Shown here: in pieces, positions 1-8,644 of the stretch
How positions within the stretch are numbered: position 1 is the stretch's first letter
Layout of the letters: the number at the start of each line of letters is the position of its first letter
Source of the DNA: Clostridiaceae bacterium
GTDB lineage: Bacteria; Bacillota; Clostridia; Lachnospirales; Lachnospiraceae
NCBI GenBank assembly: GCA_910575795.1
Contig: CAJTGE010000009.1
Coordinates: 1-64,000 of the forward strand
Length of the DNA: 64,000 nucleotides
Direction of reading: 5' to 3'
Program-made: the position numbers and the translations under genes
Notes under the pieces: model-generated
Databases searched by the model: none
Seen by the model: only the letters and a program-made list of their open reading frames with translations
Told to the model about the DNA's origin: nothing

Positions 1-87
1 CTCTTTTCGTGTGGATTTTAGTTTAAGCGCTTAAATTATACCGCAAAGAGGCTGAGTTTGTATTTTTATTTTTCAAAAATCAAAAAG

Positions 88-114
88 TTGTAAACTGGTG
101 TAGTATGATATAAT
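88..114 (+). promoter_or_regulatory. Possible promoter of the STAND NTPase gene
   Basis: A perfect -10 box TATAAT lies at 109-114. The -35 candidate TTGTAA at 88-93 is poor and the spacer is short (15 bp). It is placed about 110 bp before the only gene downstream, which has its own AGGAGG ribosome-binding site at 212-217. The box is inferred from sequence alone. Confidence 0.35.
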
Positions 115-223
115 AAAGTGTGAAAATGTACTGGCATTTATGTATATTATTAGGTTAATACGTTCAAAGCGCACTATATGAGTTGTAGGAAGAATTGAAA
201 TATAATTATGCAGGAGGATTGCT

Positions 224-3200
224 ATGTTATCAGAAATCAAAAATCGTATTTTATCGTCATTAGAAGGTGGTGGATTTCAGGACTTATGTGATTCTCTGTT
301 ATATGCAAAAGGATATAAAAATATTTTACAGTTAGGAATGAAAGCGGGAACATTAAAAACTACTATAGGGAATCCAGATACATATTTTAGAGGAGATTCA
401 GGAAAGTATGTTTTTGTTGCGTACACTACAGTACAAAAAGATATATATAGAAAAATTAGAGAAGACATTGAAAAGTGTTTAGACGAGAACGAAACAGGAG
501 TGAATGTAAAAGACATTGAAAAAATTATTTGCTGCCATACTTCATCTTCATTAAAAGCTGGTGAAGATCAAAACTTAATAAGACTGTGTAATTCGTTTGG
601 GGTAGAATTGGAGTTATATGGAGTAGATGAAATTGCAAATGAAATTTATAGAGATTATCCGTATTTGGCAAAGGATAAATTAAATCTTTCATTGGATAGC
701 AATCAAATATTTCCTAGAGAAGAATTTATTAAAAAGTATGATAGTGCAAATAGAGTTAATGCCCCACTTAATACCATTTTTCAGTACAGAGAAGATGAAA
801 AAAAGGAACTTTTAAATGCACTTGAAAACGAAAAAGCAGTTGTTGTTTTAGGCAACCCGGGTGTTGGAAAAAGCAGATTAGCATTAGAGGTAGCAAAGGA
901 GTATGAGGAACAACATAACTGTAAATTACTTTGTATCAAGTGCAATCAACTGCCTATAACAGAAGATTTGTGTCGCTATATTACAAAAATTGGAAAATAT
1001 CTTATTTTTGTTGATGACGCAAATTATTTAACAGGTTTGCGTTACCTATTGGAATATATAGTTTCAAGTGAAGATAGATATGATGTGCGGATTATAATGA
1101 CTGTTAGAGATTATGTAAGCAGAGAAGTTATTAATGAAGTTAAAAAAATAACAATACCTAAATGTTTAGTAATTCGTAAGTTTACCGATGCAGAAATACG
1201 AGAGTTTATCAAATTAAATCTTGAAATTGATGATATTGAATTTTTAAATCAAGTAGTCCGAATAGCACAGGGAAATCCAAGGCTGGCATATATGGCAGGG
1301 AAATTGGCAAAAGAAAAAAATGATTTAATGGCAATTATGAATGTGGAAAGTTTATATGAAAACTACTATAATTGCTTTTTAGAAACAACAGCTATATTAA
1401 CAGATCCAAAAGTTTGCTTGGCGGCAGGAGTTATTTCTATGTTTGGTGCAGTAAATCTTGAAAATGTAGAAAAGATAACAGGCCTTCTTGAAATTGCTAG
1501 AATGACAAAGGATGAGTTTATTGATAGAATATACTATTTACATAGCCAGGAATATGTAGAAATAAAATCGGATTTGGTTGCCAAAATTTCTGACCAGTGT
1601 TTGTCAAATTATGTATTGTACTATGCCTTTTTTGTAAAAAAACTAATTAGGTTCTCAGATTTATTAAGAATTGGATTTGGCATTTTTAATAAAGGCATAG
1701 TTGATACTGTAAACACGATTCGGAGTATATTTTATTCAAGAGAAATAGAGGAATATTTAGCAGAAGAAGTTCGTGAGGTTTGGGAAGAGTTTAAAACTAA
1801 GAATAGGAATTTCTATGAGTTTGTAAAAATATTTCACGTTTTAAATCCAGAGGATTCGTTGTTGTATGTGAATGAAAAAATCGAATTGACGGATAGCTCT
1901 AAAATAGATATTGATTTGCTAGAAGATGATGAACGAAAATGGAAGGTTCAATTACAGGATTCTATATTAGGACTGTTGATTGGTTATAGGAAAGGAAGCT
2001 ATTCATCAGAGGCAGTTGAATTAATAATAAACTATTGTATACGAAAACAGGATATAGTAAAAGAGGTCTATAGCGTATTAGAATCTTGCTATAGTATAGA
2101 CTTATTTTCGCTTACGGATAATTATAAATCGCAAGAAGTAGTCATTAATAAAATTAAAGAGAAGATAGACGTCCCTATTATTAAAAAGTTATTTTATCAG
2201 ATAGCAAAACATTATCTGGCTCTTTCATTTACTGGGGCGGAGGTTGATGAAAAAGCTTTGCTAACGCAATACAGAATTGTTGTAGAGTTATCAGAGGGAA
2301 GCAAGCGGTATCGTTCATCTATTTGGGAAGAGATTATATCTTTAACAGAATATGCAGAAAATGCGAAGGACACGTTTCAACTGCTTCTTTCTTATCCTAA
2401 TGAATATGGAGAAAAAGGAAAGTACTATGTAGAAGAAATGAAATTTGATTTCCAATATATACTTTTGATTTTGGATATTTTGAAAGGTCATTTACATCCA
2501 TTTCAATTTGATTATATATGTTCACGATTATTAAGGGTTGCAAAAATTTGTTCTGTTGATTTAGCCGGAAAGTATGAAGATATATTTGTTTCAGATGAGT
2601 GGAATTTGTATCAAGTCCTTTCAATGCAATTTTATAGAGATACTATGGATTATAAAGAGTGTGAAAGAGCATTTATTACTAATTTGAAATCTTATATATT
2701 CGCTTATCCTTCTGATCAAATGGATAGGTTGTTTAAAGGTATCATTAACATTGTTAGGCAGGTAGGGAGTGACAGGGCAGATATTAACCGAGGAGTGTCT
2801 AGTCTTTGTGAGATATTATACTCTGATAAAGAACGTCTATTAGATTTTACTTATGCCTATTTTAAATATGGTGAAATTGCTATTACACGGCCAATTTGGA
2901 TTGTCAACGCATTGTTAAAATATTATGGAAATCAGAACATACAGAATATGATATGGAATGCTAATTTTTTAAAGAAAAGACAGTGGCAGATGGCTTTTTT
3001 TGAAATGATAGATCCCAAAACAGTTACACAAGAGAACTATCAATTATTTATAAAGTTTATTGATGAGACAGAGTCGATAGATAAAAAAGATATATTTGAT
3101 ATAAACATTCGATTTTTAGACAAATTTAAGATGTATTCGCAGGATATATATATTGAAGTTGCTGAAAAAATCATAGAAAAAGTACCAGATGATTCTTGTA

Positions 3201-3964
3201 CATTAAATATGTATTTTTCAAGTTTATTTGATGCATATTGTTATACTCCAGATGAGATATTAAAAATATTTGGAAAAAGAAAAGAACTGCTAAAATTTAT
3301 CTATTTTGAATGCTTAGAGGAGGATCGATTTACAGATTCTTCAGGAAAGATTTTAAGAGGATTTATTTCTGATGATATCCAGTGGGTAAGGAATTATGCT
3401 TCATATATTAATGAGCGATATAAAAATTGTAAATCGAATATGGAAGATTATAGAATAAAGAGTTGCTGGCAAGAAGAAAATTATTCAGATATATTTGATT
3501 TGTATTTTGATGAGTTATTTTGTGATGATGAGATATATGGAGTTGATAGATCACATATGTTGAATGTTCTTTGTTTTACTTCTGGAGATGAAAAGACAAA
3601 CGCTGTTAAGGAACAATGGATTCTTCATTATATAGAGAAGGAATATAATAATGAATATATTGTTAAAACGCTATTTAAAATCTTGGGGGATATGAATGAG
3701 GAAATAAGAAAAAAGGCTATTCTATGCTTTTTGAAATATAATTTGTCTATTGAAACATTTAAAAAGTTGAATTTAGTTTCTAATTCATGGTCAGGTATAA
3801 ATAGTATAGCAAGGAAAGTGGATTTTTTAGAATCATTATTGCCTGAGATTCAAGGAGTTAAATATTTAAGACATAAAAAGGTTATCAAAGATATTATCAG
3901 AGATTGGAGACAGCAATTAAAAACTGAAGAACTAGAAAACATTTTCCGAGAATTATACCGATAG
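224..3964 (+). CDS. Large STAND-type P-loop NTPase with restriction-nuclease-like N-terminus (putative defence protein)
   Basis: The 1246-residue product has three parts. Residues 1-150 resemble PD-(D/E)XK restriction-type nucleases, with a GNPDTYF motif (D52) and a following strand KYVFVAYTT. Residues 200-300 form a P-loop NTPase: Walker A GNPGVGKS at 210-217, Walker B YLIFVDDAN near 259-267, and a sensor strand IMTVRDY at 291-297, the order seen in STAND ATPases. The remaining 900 residues look helical and repeat-like, fitting a sensor domain. STAND proteins of this build include bacterial anti-phage (Avs-like) proteins that recognise a phage product and activate a nuclease effector; that role here is inference. 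The gene is AT-rich, unlike the core genome, and stands alone ahead of other accessory genes. The position where nucleases of this class carry a catalytic Glu appears to be Ala66, so the nuclease may be inactive. Start ATG follows AGGAGG. Confidence 0.7.
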   Translation: MLSEIKNRILSSLEGGGFQDLCDSLLYAKGYKNILQLGMKAGTLKTTIGNPDTYFRGDSGKYVFVAYTTVQKDIYRKIREDIEKCLDENETGVNVKDIEKIICCHTSSSLKAGEDQNLIRLCNSFGVELELYGVDEIANEIYRDYPYLAKDKLNLSLDSNQIFPREEFIKKYDSANRVNAPLNTIFQYREDEKKELLNALENEKAVVVLGNPGVGKSRLALEVAKEYEEQHNCKLLCIKCNQLPITEDLCRYITKIGKYLIFVDDANYLTGLRYLLEYIVSSEDRYDVRIIMTVRDYVSREVINEVKKITIPKCLVIRKFTDAEIREFIKLNLEIDDIEFLNQVVRIAQGNPRLAYMAGKLAKEKNDLMAIMNVESLYENYYNCFLETTAILTDPKVCLAAGVISMFGAVNLENVEKITGLLEIARMTKDEFIDRIYYLHSQEYVEIKSDLVAKISDQCLSNYVLYYAFFVKKLIRFSDLLRIGFGIFNKGIVDTVNTIRSIFYSREIEEYLAEEVREVWEEFKTKNRNFYEFVKIFHVLNPEDSLLYVNEKIELTDSSKIDIDLLEDDERKWKVQLQDSILGLLIGYRKGSYSSEAVELIINYCIRKQDIVKEVYSVLESCYSIDLFSLTDNYKSQEVVINKIKEKIDVPIIKKLFYQIAKHYLALSFTGAEVDEKALLTQYRIVVELSEGSKRYRSSIWEEIISLTEYAENAKDTFQLLLSYPNEYGEKGKYYVEEMKFDFQYILLILDILKGHLHPFQFDYICSRLLRVAKICSVDLAGKYEDIFVSDEWNLYQVLSMQFYRDTMDYKECERAFITNLKSYIFAYPSDQMDRLFKGIINIVRQVGSDRADINRGVSSLCEILYSDKERLLDFTYAYFKYGEIAITRPIWIVNALLKYYGNQNIQNMIWNANFLKKRQWQMAFFEMIDPKTVTQENYQLFIKFIDETESIDKKDIFDINIRFLDKFKMYSQDIYIEVAEKIIEKVPDDSCTLNMYFSSLFDAYCYTPDEILKIFGKRKELLKFIYFECLEEDRFTDSSGKILRGFISDDIQWVRNYASYINERYKNCKSNMEDYRIKSCWQEENYSDIFDLYFDELFCDDEIYGVDRSHMLNVLCFTSGDEKTNAVKEQWILHYIEKEYNNEYIVKTLFKILGDMNEEIRKKAILCFLKYNLSIETFKKLNLVSNSWSGINSIARKVDFLESLLPEIQGVKYLRHKKVIKDIIRDWRQQLKTEELENIFRELYR

Positions 3965-4120
3965 ATCAAGAAATACAGAATATTGTGGAAATTTTAAGAT
4001 TAGAATATAATCTGGAATATGCAATTTGAGTAAAATTGAAATGGTAACAAATACATAGTAGTATTTAGATGAGTGGTACATGATATCTAATAAATATTGG
4101 GAGAATTTAGGAGAGGATAT

Positions 4121-4842
4121 ATGACAGACGAAGGTGATGTATGGGTCATGCATGGGCTGGACTGGGACAATCCTTATCGAATCCGCAGTTTTCAGGAGCT
4201 GATCAACTGGATTAACGAGGTGGGATTCCTTCCTTTGTTTAGAAATGAGATTGAAGGTTTTTCGGCGGAAGAGCATACGTCTCCACGGTTTTGGTGGACT
4301 GGAGACAAAGAACAGGACCCCTGGGAATGGCGTGAGATTATTGCAAGGACAGGGACAGTGGCCTACGGAAAGTTTTTTAATAAAAAGGCGGGGTTATTTC
4401 TAAGAAATGGTTTCCATACTTTGCTAATTACAGAAGGCAGGGGTATGATTTTGACAGCCGATGGGAAGATGAACTGGCCAGTATCCGCTGTAAAAAGATT
4501 ATGGATCAGTTTGAACAGCAAAAGGAACTGTATTCTTTTGAGTTAAAGAAGGAGGCAGGATTCGGGAAGAATGGGGAAAAGAATTTTGAAGGTGTTGTGA
4601 CAGAACTGCAAATGCAGACCTATCTTATTATGCGGGATTTCAGACGTAAGATGAATAAAAGGGGACAAGAATACGGGTGGCCGGTATCGGTATATTCCAC
4701 ACCAGAGTGTTTGTGGGGATATGATGTGGTTTCTGCGGCTTATAAAGAAGAACCAGAGGAGTCAAGAGATAAGATTTTTCGACAGATCGGGCAAAATTTT
4801 CCCGCTGCCTCCAGGGAAGCAATTTTAAAGGTACTTGGATGA
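4121..4842 (+). pseudogene. AlkZ-related protein gene, broken by one frameshift
   Basis: Two overlapping reading frames join into one protein if one base is restored near 4395. The first frame (from ATG 4121, after AGGAGAGG) gives a sequence starting MTDEGDVWVMHGLDWDNPYR and containing FWWTGDKEQDPWEW. It runs off into another frame after FFNKKAG. The second frame resumes with WFPYFANYRRQGYDFDSRW and continues to the stop at 4842. The GGGGTTATTT stretch is consistent with loss of one T. The assembled protein of about 240 residues resembles clostridial proteins annotated as AlkZ-related (AlkZ is a DNA glycosylase that unhooks interstrand crosslinks); family assignment is from memory. A sequencing error would look the same. 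Confidence 0.6.
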
Positions 4843-4904
4843 GCAGAGAAATACAAACATGATTCGATAAAGTATATGGCAATAAAATTGTAAAAAAAGT
4901 AACC

Positions 4905-4933
4905 TTGTTTTACGTCTTTTTGTATGTTAAACT
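4905..4933 (+). promoter_or_regulatory. Probable promoter of the toxin-antitoxin pair
   Basis: TTGTTT (4905-4910) and TAAACT (4928-4933) are separated by exactly 17 bp, about 55 bp before the antitoxin start. The -35 is weak, as expected for an autorepressed toxin-antitoxin operon. No clear dyad operator was seen. Confidence 0.4.
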
Positions 4934-4988
4934 ATAGGAAAGAGTAGTTTTTAACAGTCTGTGCATATAGGAATAAGGAGGTGTTCTT

Positions 4989-5174
4989 ATGGCTACTTCC
5001 AGTATAACAGATACAATCATTATTACTGACCCAAAACAGGCAGAGAGATTTGCGGATGCAGTAGAAGAAGCGGCAAAAAATCCCTTGGGACGTCCCGAAA
5101 GGAATCTTTGGTTTGTGGATGATAAAGAAGAATTAAGACAGTTGATGAAAAAAAGAAAGGAACTTCATGGATAA
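4989..5174 (+). CDS. Small putative antitoxin preceding a GNAT-like toxin
   Basis: A 61-residue acidic/basic protein with a strong RBS (AAGGAGGTG) just upstream. The N-terminus carries a short strand (TDTIIITDPKQAERFADAVE) and the C-terminus is a charged helix. Its last codons overlap the next start by 8 bp, so the two are translationally coupled. Small size, gene order and overlap are those of a type II antitoxin whose partner is an acetyltransferase-like toxin. It does not look like a standard ribbon-helix-helix antitoxin, so its DNA-binding ability is unclear. Function is inferred mainly from context. Confidence 0.55.
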   Translation: MATSSITDTIIITDPKQAERFADAVEEAAKNPLGRPERNLWFVDDKEELRQLMKKRKELHG

Positions 5175-5790
5175 TTTACAAGGGAAAAATCGGTTTTTCT
5201 GTTTAAATATTCGTGATTGTCTGGGCTCTGGCCCGGATCAGGTGATCGGAGAGGTTGATTTGAAAGAAATACTCTCCGATTTTTCAAGCCCAAAGAATAT
5301 AGATGTGGAATCTTTTTTAAGAGAGAAAGCCGTAGAATTTACTAAAAAGCAGCAATCGGTCACATTTTTAGTATTTGCTTCTTCTACTATGGATTTGGCA
5401 GGATATTTTTCTATTACAGTAAAGCCAGTGATGATTTTTGCTAATGGTTTAAGCAACACAGCCAAGCGCAAATTGGACAGAATAAGTAAATATAATGAAA
5501 AGGATAATACTTATACGGTCGCTGCATATTTAATTGCCCAATTTGGAAAAAATTACAGCGAGAGTGTAACCTGTCCGATTACAGGTGATGAATTAATGGA
5601 TTTTGCTATTGGCAAACTTTGTGATATTCAATATGAATTGGGAGGCTTATTCGTATATTTGGAATGTGAAGATGTAGAAGCGTTATTGAGTTTTTATCAG
5701 AAGAAACATGGATTCCGAATATTTGGCGAACGTATGACGGAGGGGGTGGAAAATTCACATAAACTGATTCAACTGATGAATTTTTTGTAA
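5167..5790 (+). CDS. GNAT-family-like protein, probable toxin of a TA pair
   Basis: A 207-residue protein that looks like the GNAT-fold toxins that pair with small antitoxins. It has a central strand region (QSVTFLVFASSTMDLAGYFS), a VAAYLIAQFGKNY segment where GNATs carry their acetyl-CoA strand, and a C-terminal part ending in a FYQKKHGF-type helix and strand typical of acetyltransferases. Toxins of this class acetylate aminoacyl-tRNA or other translation components; the substrate here is unknown. The classic Q/RxxGxG/A loop is not clear, so this may be a divergent or inactive GNAT. It overlaps the preceding small gene by 8 bp in the usual antitoxin-toxin order and is AT-rich like its neighbours. 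Confidence 0.55.
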   Translation: MDNLQGKNRFFCLNIRDCLGSGPDQVIGEVDLKEILSDFSSPKNIDVESFLREKAVEFTKKQQSVTFLVFASSTMDLAGYFSITVKPVMIFANGLSNTAKRKLDRISKYNEKDNTYTVAAYLIAQFGKNYSESVTCPITGDELMDFAIGKLCDIQYELGGLFVYLECEDVEALLSFYQKKHGFRIFGERMTEGVENSHKLIQLMNFL

Positions 5791-5829
5791 CGCAGAAAAT
5801 ATGTATATACTATATATAGAAAAATAAAA

Positions 5830-5858
5830 TTGACAAACACAATATATAGTGTTACAAT
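5830..5858 (+). promoter_or_regulatory. Strong sigma-70-type promoter with a dyad in the spacer
   Basis: Consensus -35 TTGACA (5830-5835), a 17-bp spacer and TACAAT (5853-5858). The spacer contains the dyad AACAC-N8-GTGTT (5836-5853), well placed for a repressor to block polymerase. A related motif (ACTATATATAG) lies just upstream. The promoter faces the leader and mobile-element operon that follow. Confidence 0.75.
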
Positions 5859-5910
5859 AAACCTGACATTGATTTCTGTGTGTTCACAAGAACCACACCA
5901 AATGCTTTTG

Positions 5911-6036
5911 TTCCGGTAAAACGCCGGAAGTCAAAATTTCAGGCAAAGAGCCTACATATGTGCAAACCAGGCAGAAAGTCTGCCTGTTAAGTAAGGTATC
6001 AGAAATTTTTATGAGTTTCTGGTGCCTTATTTTTTT
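5911..6036 (+). promoter_or_regulatory. Structured leader ending in a terminator-like hairpin (attenuator candidate)
   Basis: Between promoter and first gene the transcript can fold three hairpins: TTCCGG/CCGGAA (5911-5929), CAGGCA/TGCCTG (5968-5986), and a 13-bp imperfect stem AAGGTATCAGAAA/TTTCTGGTGCCTT (5993-6028) followed at once by seven Ts (6030-6036). The last is a good intrinsic terminator placed inside the 5' leader, about 25 bp before the first start codon, so read-through is probably controlled. Attenuated leaders are known in conjugative elements; no specific ligand or factor is visible. Confidence 0.55.
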
Positions 6037-6061
6037 GCGCCTAAAAGAAAGGGGAGAAGAA

Positions 6062-7009
6062 ATGGAATCAGAGAAATGGTTACAGGAGCTGTTTAACAAG
6101 CTCTGGGAACGTTTGGGAGAGGAGTACCAGGTGACGAAGGTAGATAAGCCAGCGCTGAACTCTTCGGGCAAAGTCCAGATCGGCATTGTGAAAAACGGGG
6201 AGCGCACCGGAATTCTTCTGAATCTGGAACCGGGAAAGGTCCAGCGGCTTAAGACTGGAATCGGCCTTAAGGAAGAGGTTGGTGTCCTTGTGGAAAGATA
6301 CTTGGAGAAACGGAGCGTGCTGTGCAGGGAACTGCTGTCTGGCCAATGGCTTGAGAGGATGAAGGAACGGATCGTCTATGCCCTGGAACGAAGGGAAGGA
6401 AATGAGGAGGCTCTGAAGCATATTCCCTGGGAGCCTTACCTGGATATGGCAATCGTATTTTACCTTGTGGAGACACCGGGAGGGGAGACCAATTACCGTG
6501 TGATCAGCAATCGTGACCTGGAGGTGTGGAAGGTGAGCAAGGAGGAGATTTTTCAGATTGCCAAAGAGAATACGCCCAGGCTTGGCATTCCTTTACTCCT
6601 GACCCCGGAGGACGCGGTTGGGGAGAATAAAGAGGGGGAGGAAGAATCCTTAAAAGACATGGAAGGGTATCTGCTGAAACATACCTATAAAGGGGTGTCA
6701 GCCTTTGTTCTCACCAATCAGTATGGTTTTTATGGGGCTTCCGTGATTCTGTATGACGGCCTTTTGGAACGGATTTCCTGGGCATGGAGGGATGATGTCC
6801 TTGTGATTCCAAGCAGTATCAATGAGGTGATGATCGTTCCCGCCTGTGGAAGCACAAAAAGCATACAGCAATGGAGGGAGATTGTTAAAGAAATGAATCA
6901 GGAGGAACCTGAAAACGAAATGGCACTGTCAGACAGTGTCTATTTTTATGACCATAAGGAAGGAAAGCTGTGTATTGCAACGGATGACTACAAGATGATT
7001 TTTGATTAG
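6062..7009 (+). CDS. DUF5688 family protein (mobile-element associated)
   Basis: The 315-residue product matches what I know of DUF5688 proteins, a family of unknown function common in Lachnospiraceae integrative elements. Recognisable stretches include PWEPYLDMAIVFYLVE, YRVISNRDLEVWKVS and GASVILYDGLLERI. It contains no transmembrane segment and no recognisable catalytic motif. Start at 6062 is preferred over an upstream frame-open start because AAAGGGGAGA precedes it and translation before it would cross the leader terminator. It heads an operon-like run of genes in one direction sharing the promoter at 5830. Confidence 0.6.
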   Translation: MESEKWLQELFNKLWERLGEEYQVTKVDKPALNSSGKVQIGIVKNGERTGILLNLEPGKVQRLKTGIGLKEEVGVLVERYLEKRSVLCRELLSGQWLERMKERIVYALERREGNEEALKHIPWEPYLDMAIVFYLVETPGGETNYRVISNRDLEVWKVSKEEIFQIAKENTPRLGIPLLLTPEDAVGENKEGEEESLKDMEGYLLKHTYKGVSAFVLTNQYGFYGASVILYDGLLERISWAWRDDVLVIPSSINEVMIVPACGSTKSIQQWREIVKEMNQEEPENEMALSDSVYFYDHKEGKLCIATDDYKMIFD

Positions 7010-7091
7010 AGAGGGTGCTTTGGACATATTTCAAACCTTGGGATATGTCTTTGAAAAACCATATCAAACCAAAGAAAGGAAGGGAAAACGA

Positions 7092-7226
7092 ATGAAGCGG
7101 GAAGCAAAATGGGAGAACTCTGGGAGAGACGGTCTGTCCATACAGGAGATCATGGAAATGTATGAGGACGGTTATGAGTTTGTTGTCCAGGCGGGCCATG
7201 TGGTTGCGGTGCTGGTGGACTTTTAA
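7092..7226 (+). CDS. Small conserved protein of the mobile-element operon
   Basis: A 44-residue reading frame with the core LSIQEIMEMYEDGYEFVVQAG, preceded by AAAGGAAGG and sitting between two same-strand genes with short gaps. The sequence looks like a real small folded protein (helix plus strand) rather than noise, because codon choice is like its neighbours. Function unknown. Confidence 0.45.
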   Translation: MKREAKWENSGRDGLSIQEIMEMYEDGYEFVVQAGHVVAVLVDF

Positions 7227-7240
7227 GCGGAGGGAATGAC

Positions 7241-8368
7241 ATGAATTATCAGGATAATTTTTCGGCGGCTTTTCCGGAGAAGGAGGGATTCCTGGAGTTT
7301 TTGGATGAGATTGAGGAGCGCGGGTGCTGGAGAGTGTTTCCTACCAATGAGATTCAGGTGTTTGCTCTGGCGGAATTCCCGGAACTCTGCAGGGAGATTG
7401 AGGCAGAAAGGGAAGGGGCGGATATTTTACAGGATACCAGAGCCAACACGGGACTTCTTTTAAAGGTGGGGGAGGAAGCTTATCCCTTAGGGACAACGGC
7501 CATTAAGACTTTGGAGAACCGGGCTCGCATTTCCGGGTATGCCCTTCAGGATTTAGGCAGAGGAAAGCTGGCCAGGGTATTAAATGACTGTCTGGAGGTG
7601 ACAAAAGGAAATGCCCTGGTGCGAATTCATGAGGGAAAGGCCAGGGCAGTCCACGGCGGGGACAAGAGCGATTATGCCGTGCTGCCTATGCCGGAGTTGT
7701 TTGAGGCTTCGGCAATCCACATGGAGGAGCAGTATGAAAGGGTCCGGTTTCTTTCGGGGTATTTTGACCACTGGCTGGTGACGGCTTCCTGGGAGATTCA
7801 GGACAGGCAGCTGCTGGACACTTACCGGGACATGCTTTTGCAGTATGGACAGGTGGCGGCCCCGGAATTGTCGGCGCAGATCAAGGTGCATTCTTCTGAT
7901 GTGGGAGTCAGTGGGGCAAATATTTTCTATTCCCTGCTTATGGGGAAGGAGAGAAGGCCGTTGGTTCTTGGGGACGCGCTGCGGCTGGAGCATTCCGGCG
8001 GAGTCAGTCTTGCGGATTTCTCACGGAATTTAAGCCAGGTGTTTGCCAGATACCGGGAGGCAGTGGAAGGACTTTCAGGGCTGTTTTCGGAGTATCTGAC
8101 CTATCCGGCAAATGTGATTGCCAGGGTGATGAAAAAGGCAGGTATCGGAGTGGGACTGACGGCCAAGACGGCGGAGCTTTTTAAGGCGGGCCACGGGTTT
8201 GGAGGCTGCAACGGATATGAGGTGTACTGCGGAATCTGTGAGTGCATATTTCTGGCCCAGAGCGAAGGGGCAGGCGTCCGGGCGCTGACGGATCTGGAAG
8301 AAAAGGTGTCACGGTGCCTTGCGTTTCCTTTTAAGGAGTATGACATTCCTGGGGAAGTACGGTATTAA
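7241..8368 (+). CDS. Uncharacterised element protein, possibly DUF932-like
   Basis: A 375-residue soluble protein, start ATG 7241 behind GCGGAGGGA and 14 bp after the previous stop. Segments such as TRANTGLLLKVGEEAYPLG, RGKLARVLNDCLEV and SDYAVLPMPELFEA give the general layout of phage/plasmid-related DUF932 proteins, which occur in conjugative elements and phages beside recombination genes. I cannot confirm the family. The C-terminal third contains several Cys residues (GGCNGYEVYCGICECIF) that could bind metal. Neighbouring YqaJ nuclease suggests a role in element DNA processing, by inference. Confidence 0.45.
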   Translation: MNYQDNFSAAFPEKEGFLEFLDEIEERGCWRVFPTNEIQVFALAEFPELCREIEAEREGADILQDTRANTGLLLKVGEEAYPLGTTAIKTLENRARISGYALQDLGRGKLARVLNDCLEVTKGNALVRIHEGKARAVHGGDKSDYAVLPMPELFEASAIHMEEQYERVRFLSGYFDHWLVTASWEIQDRQLLDTYRDMLLQYGQVAAPELSAQIKVHSSDVGVSGANIFYSLLMGKERRPLVLGDALRLEHSGGVSLADFSRNLSQVFARYREAVEGLSGLFSEYLTYPANVIARVMKKAGIGVGLTAKTAELFKAGHGFGGCNGYEVYCGICECIFLAQSEGAGVRALTDLEEKVSRCLAFPFKEYDIPGEVRY

Positions 8369-8413
8369 GTGGATTGAGTGTTATTTTTGGGAAGAGTGGA
8401 GAAGGTTTGGCTT

Positions 8414-8518
8414 TGGTTTACCAGGGCAGAGTGGTGATGGATTGGACCTGGTTTATTGGGACGGAGTGACAGTGGTTTGGTTCTGATTTATCAGGGCGGG
8501 GTGGCTGGAAAAGTGAGA
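8414..8518 (+). repeat. Three imperfect 35-bp tandem repeats in an intergenic gap
   Basis: Units begin at 8414, 8449 and 8484 with TGGTTTA, TGGTTTA and TGATTTA, each followed by a G-rich segment such as CAGGGC..GTGG. They fill part of a 276-bp gap without a gene between the DUF932-like gene and the YqaJ gene. The copies have diverged, so the array is old. Confidence 0.5.
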
Positions 8519-8644
8519 GCATTTTCATTCCGGCTATCAGGATAGCAGGGAGAAAGAAAAGGCAGAGTCGGGGCGTGCTGTGGCTGTTCGCAGGATTGGA
8601 ACAAGTGCGGCTGCCTGATTCTGCCGGAAAGGAGGCAAAAGGGC

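Noticed and set aside
8414..8518. CRISPR array
   Set aside because: Only three imperfect units of 35 bp with no spacers of constant length and no cas genes nearby.
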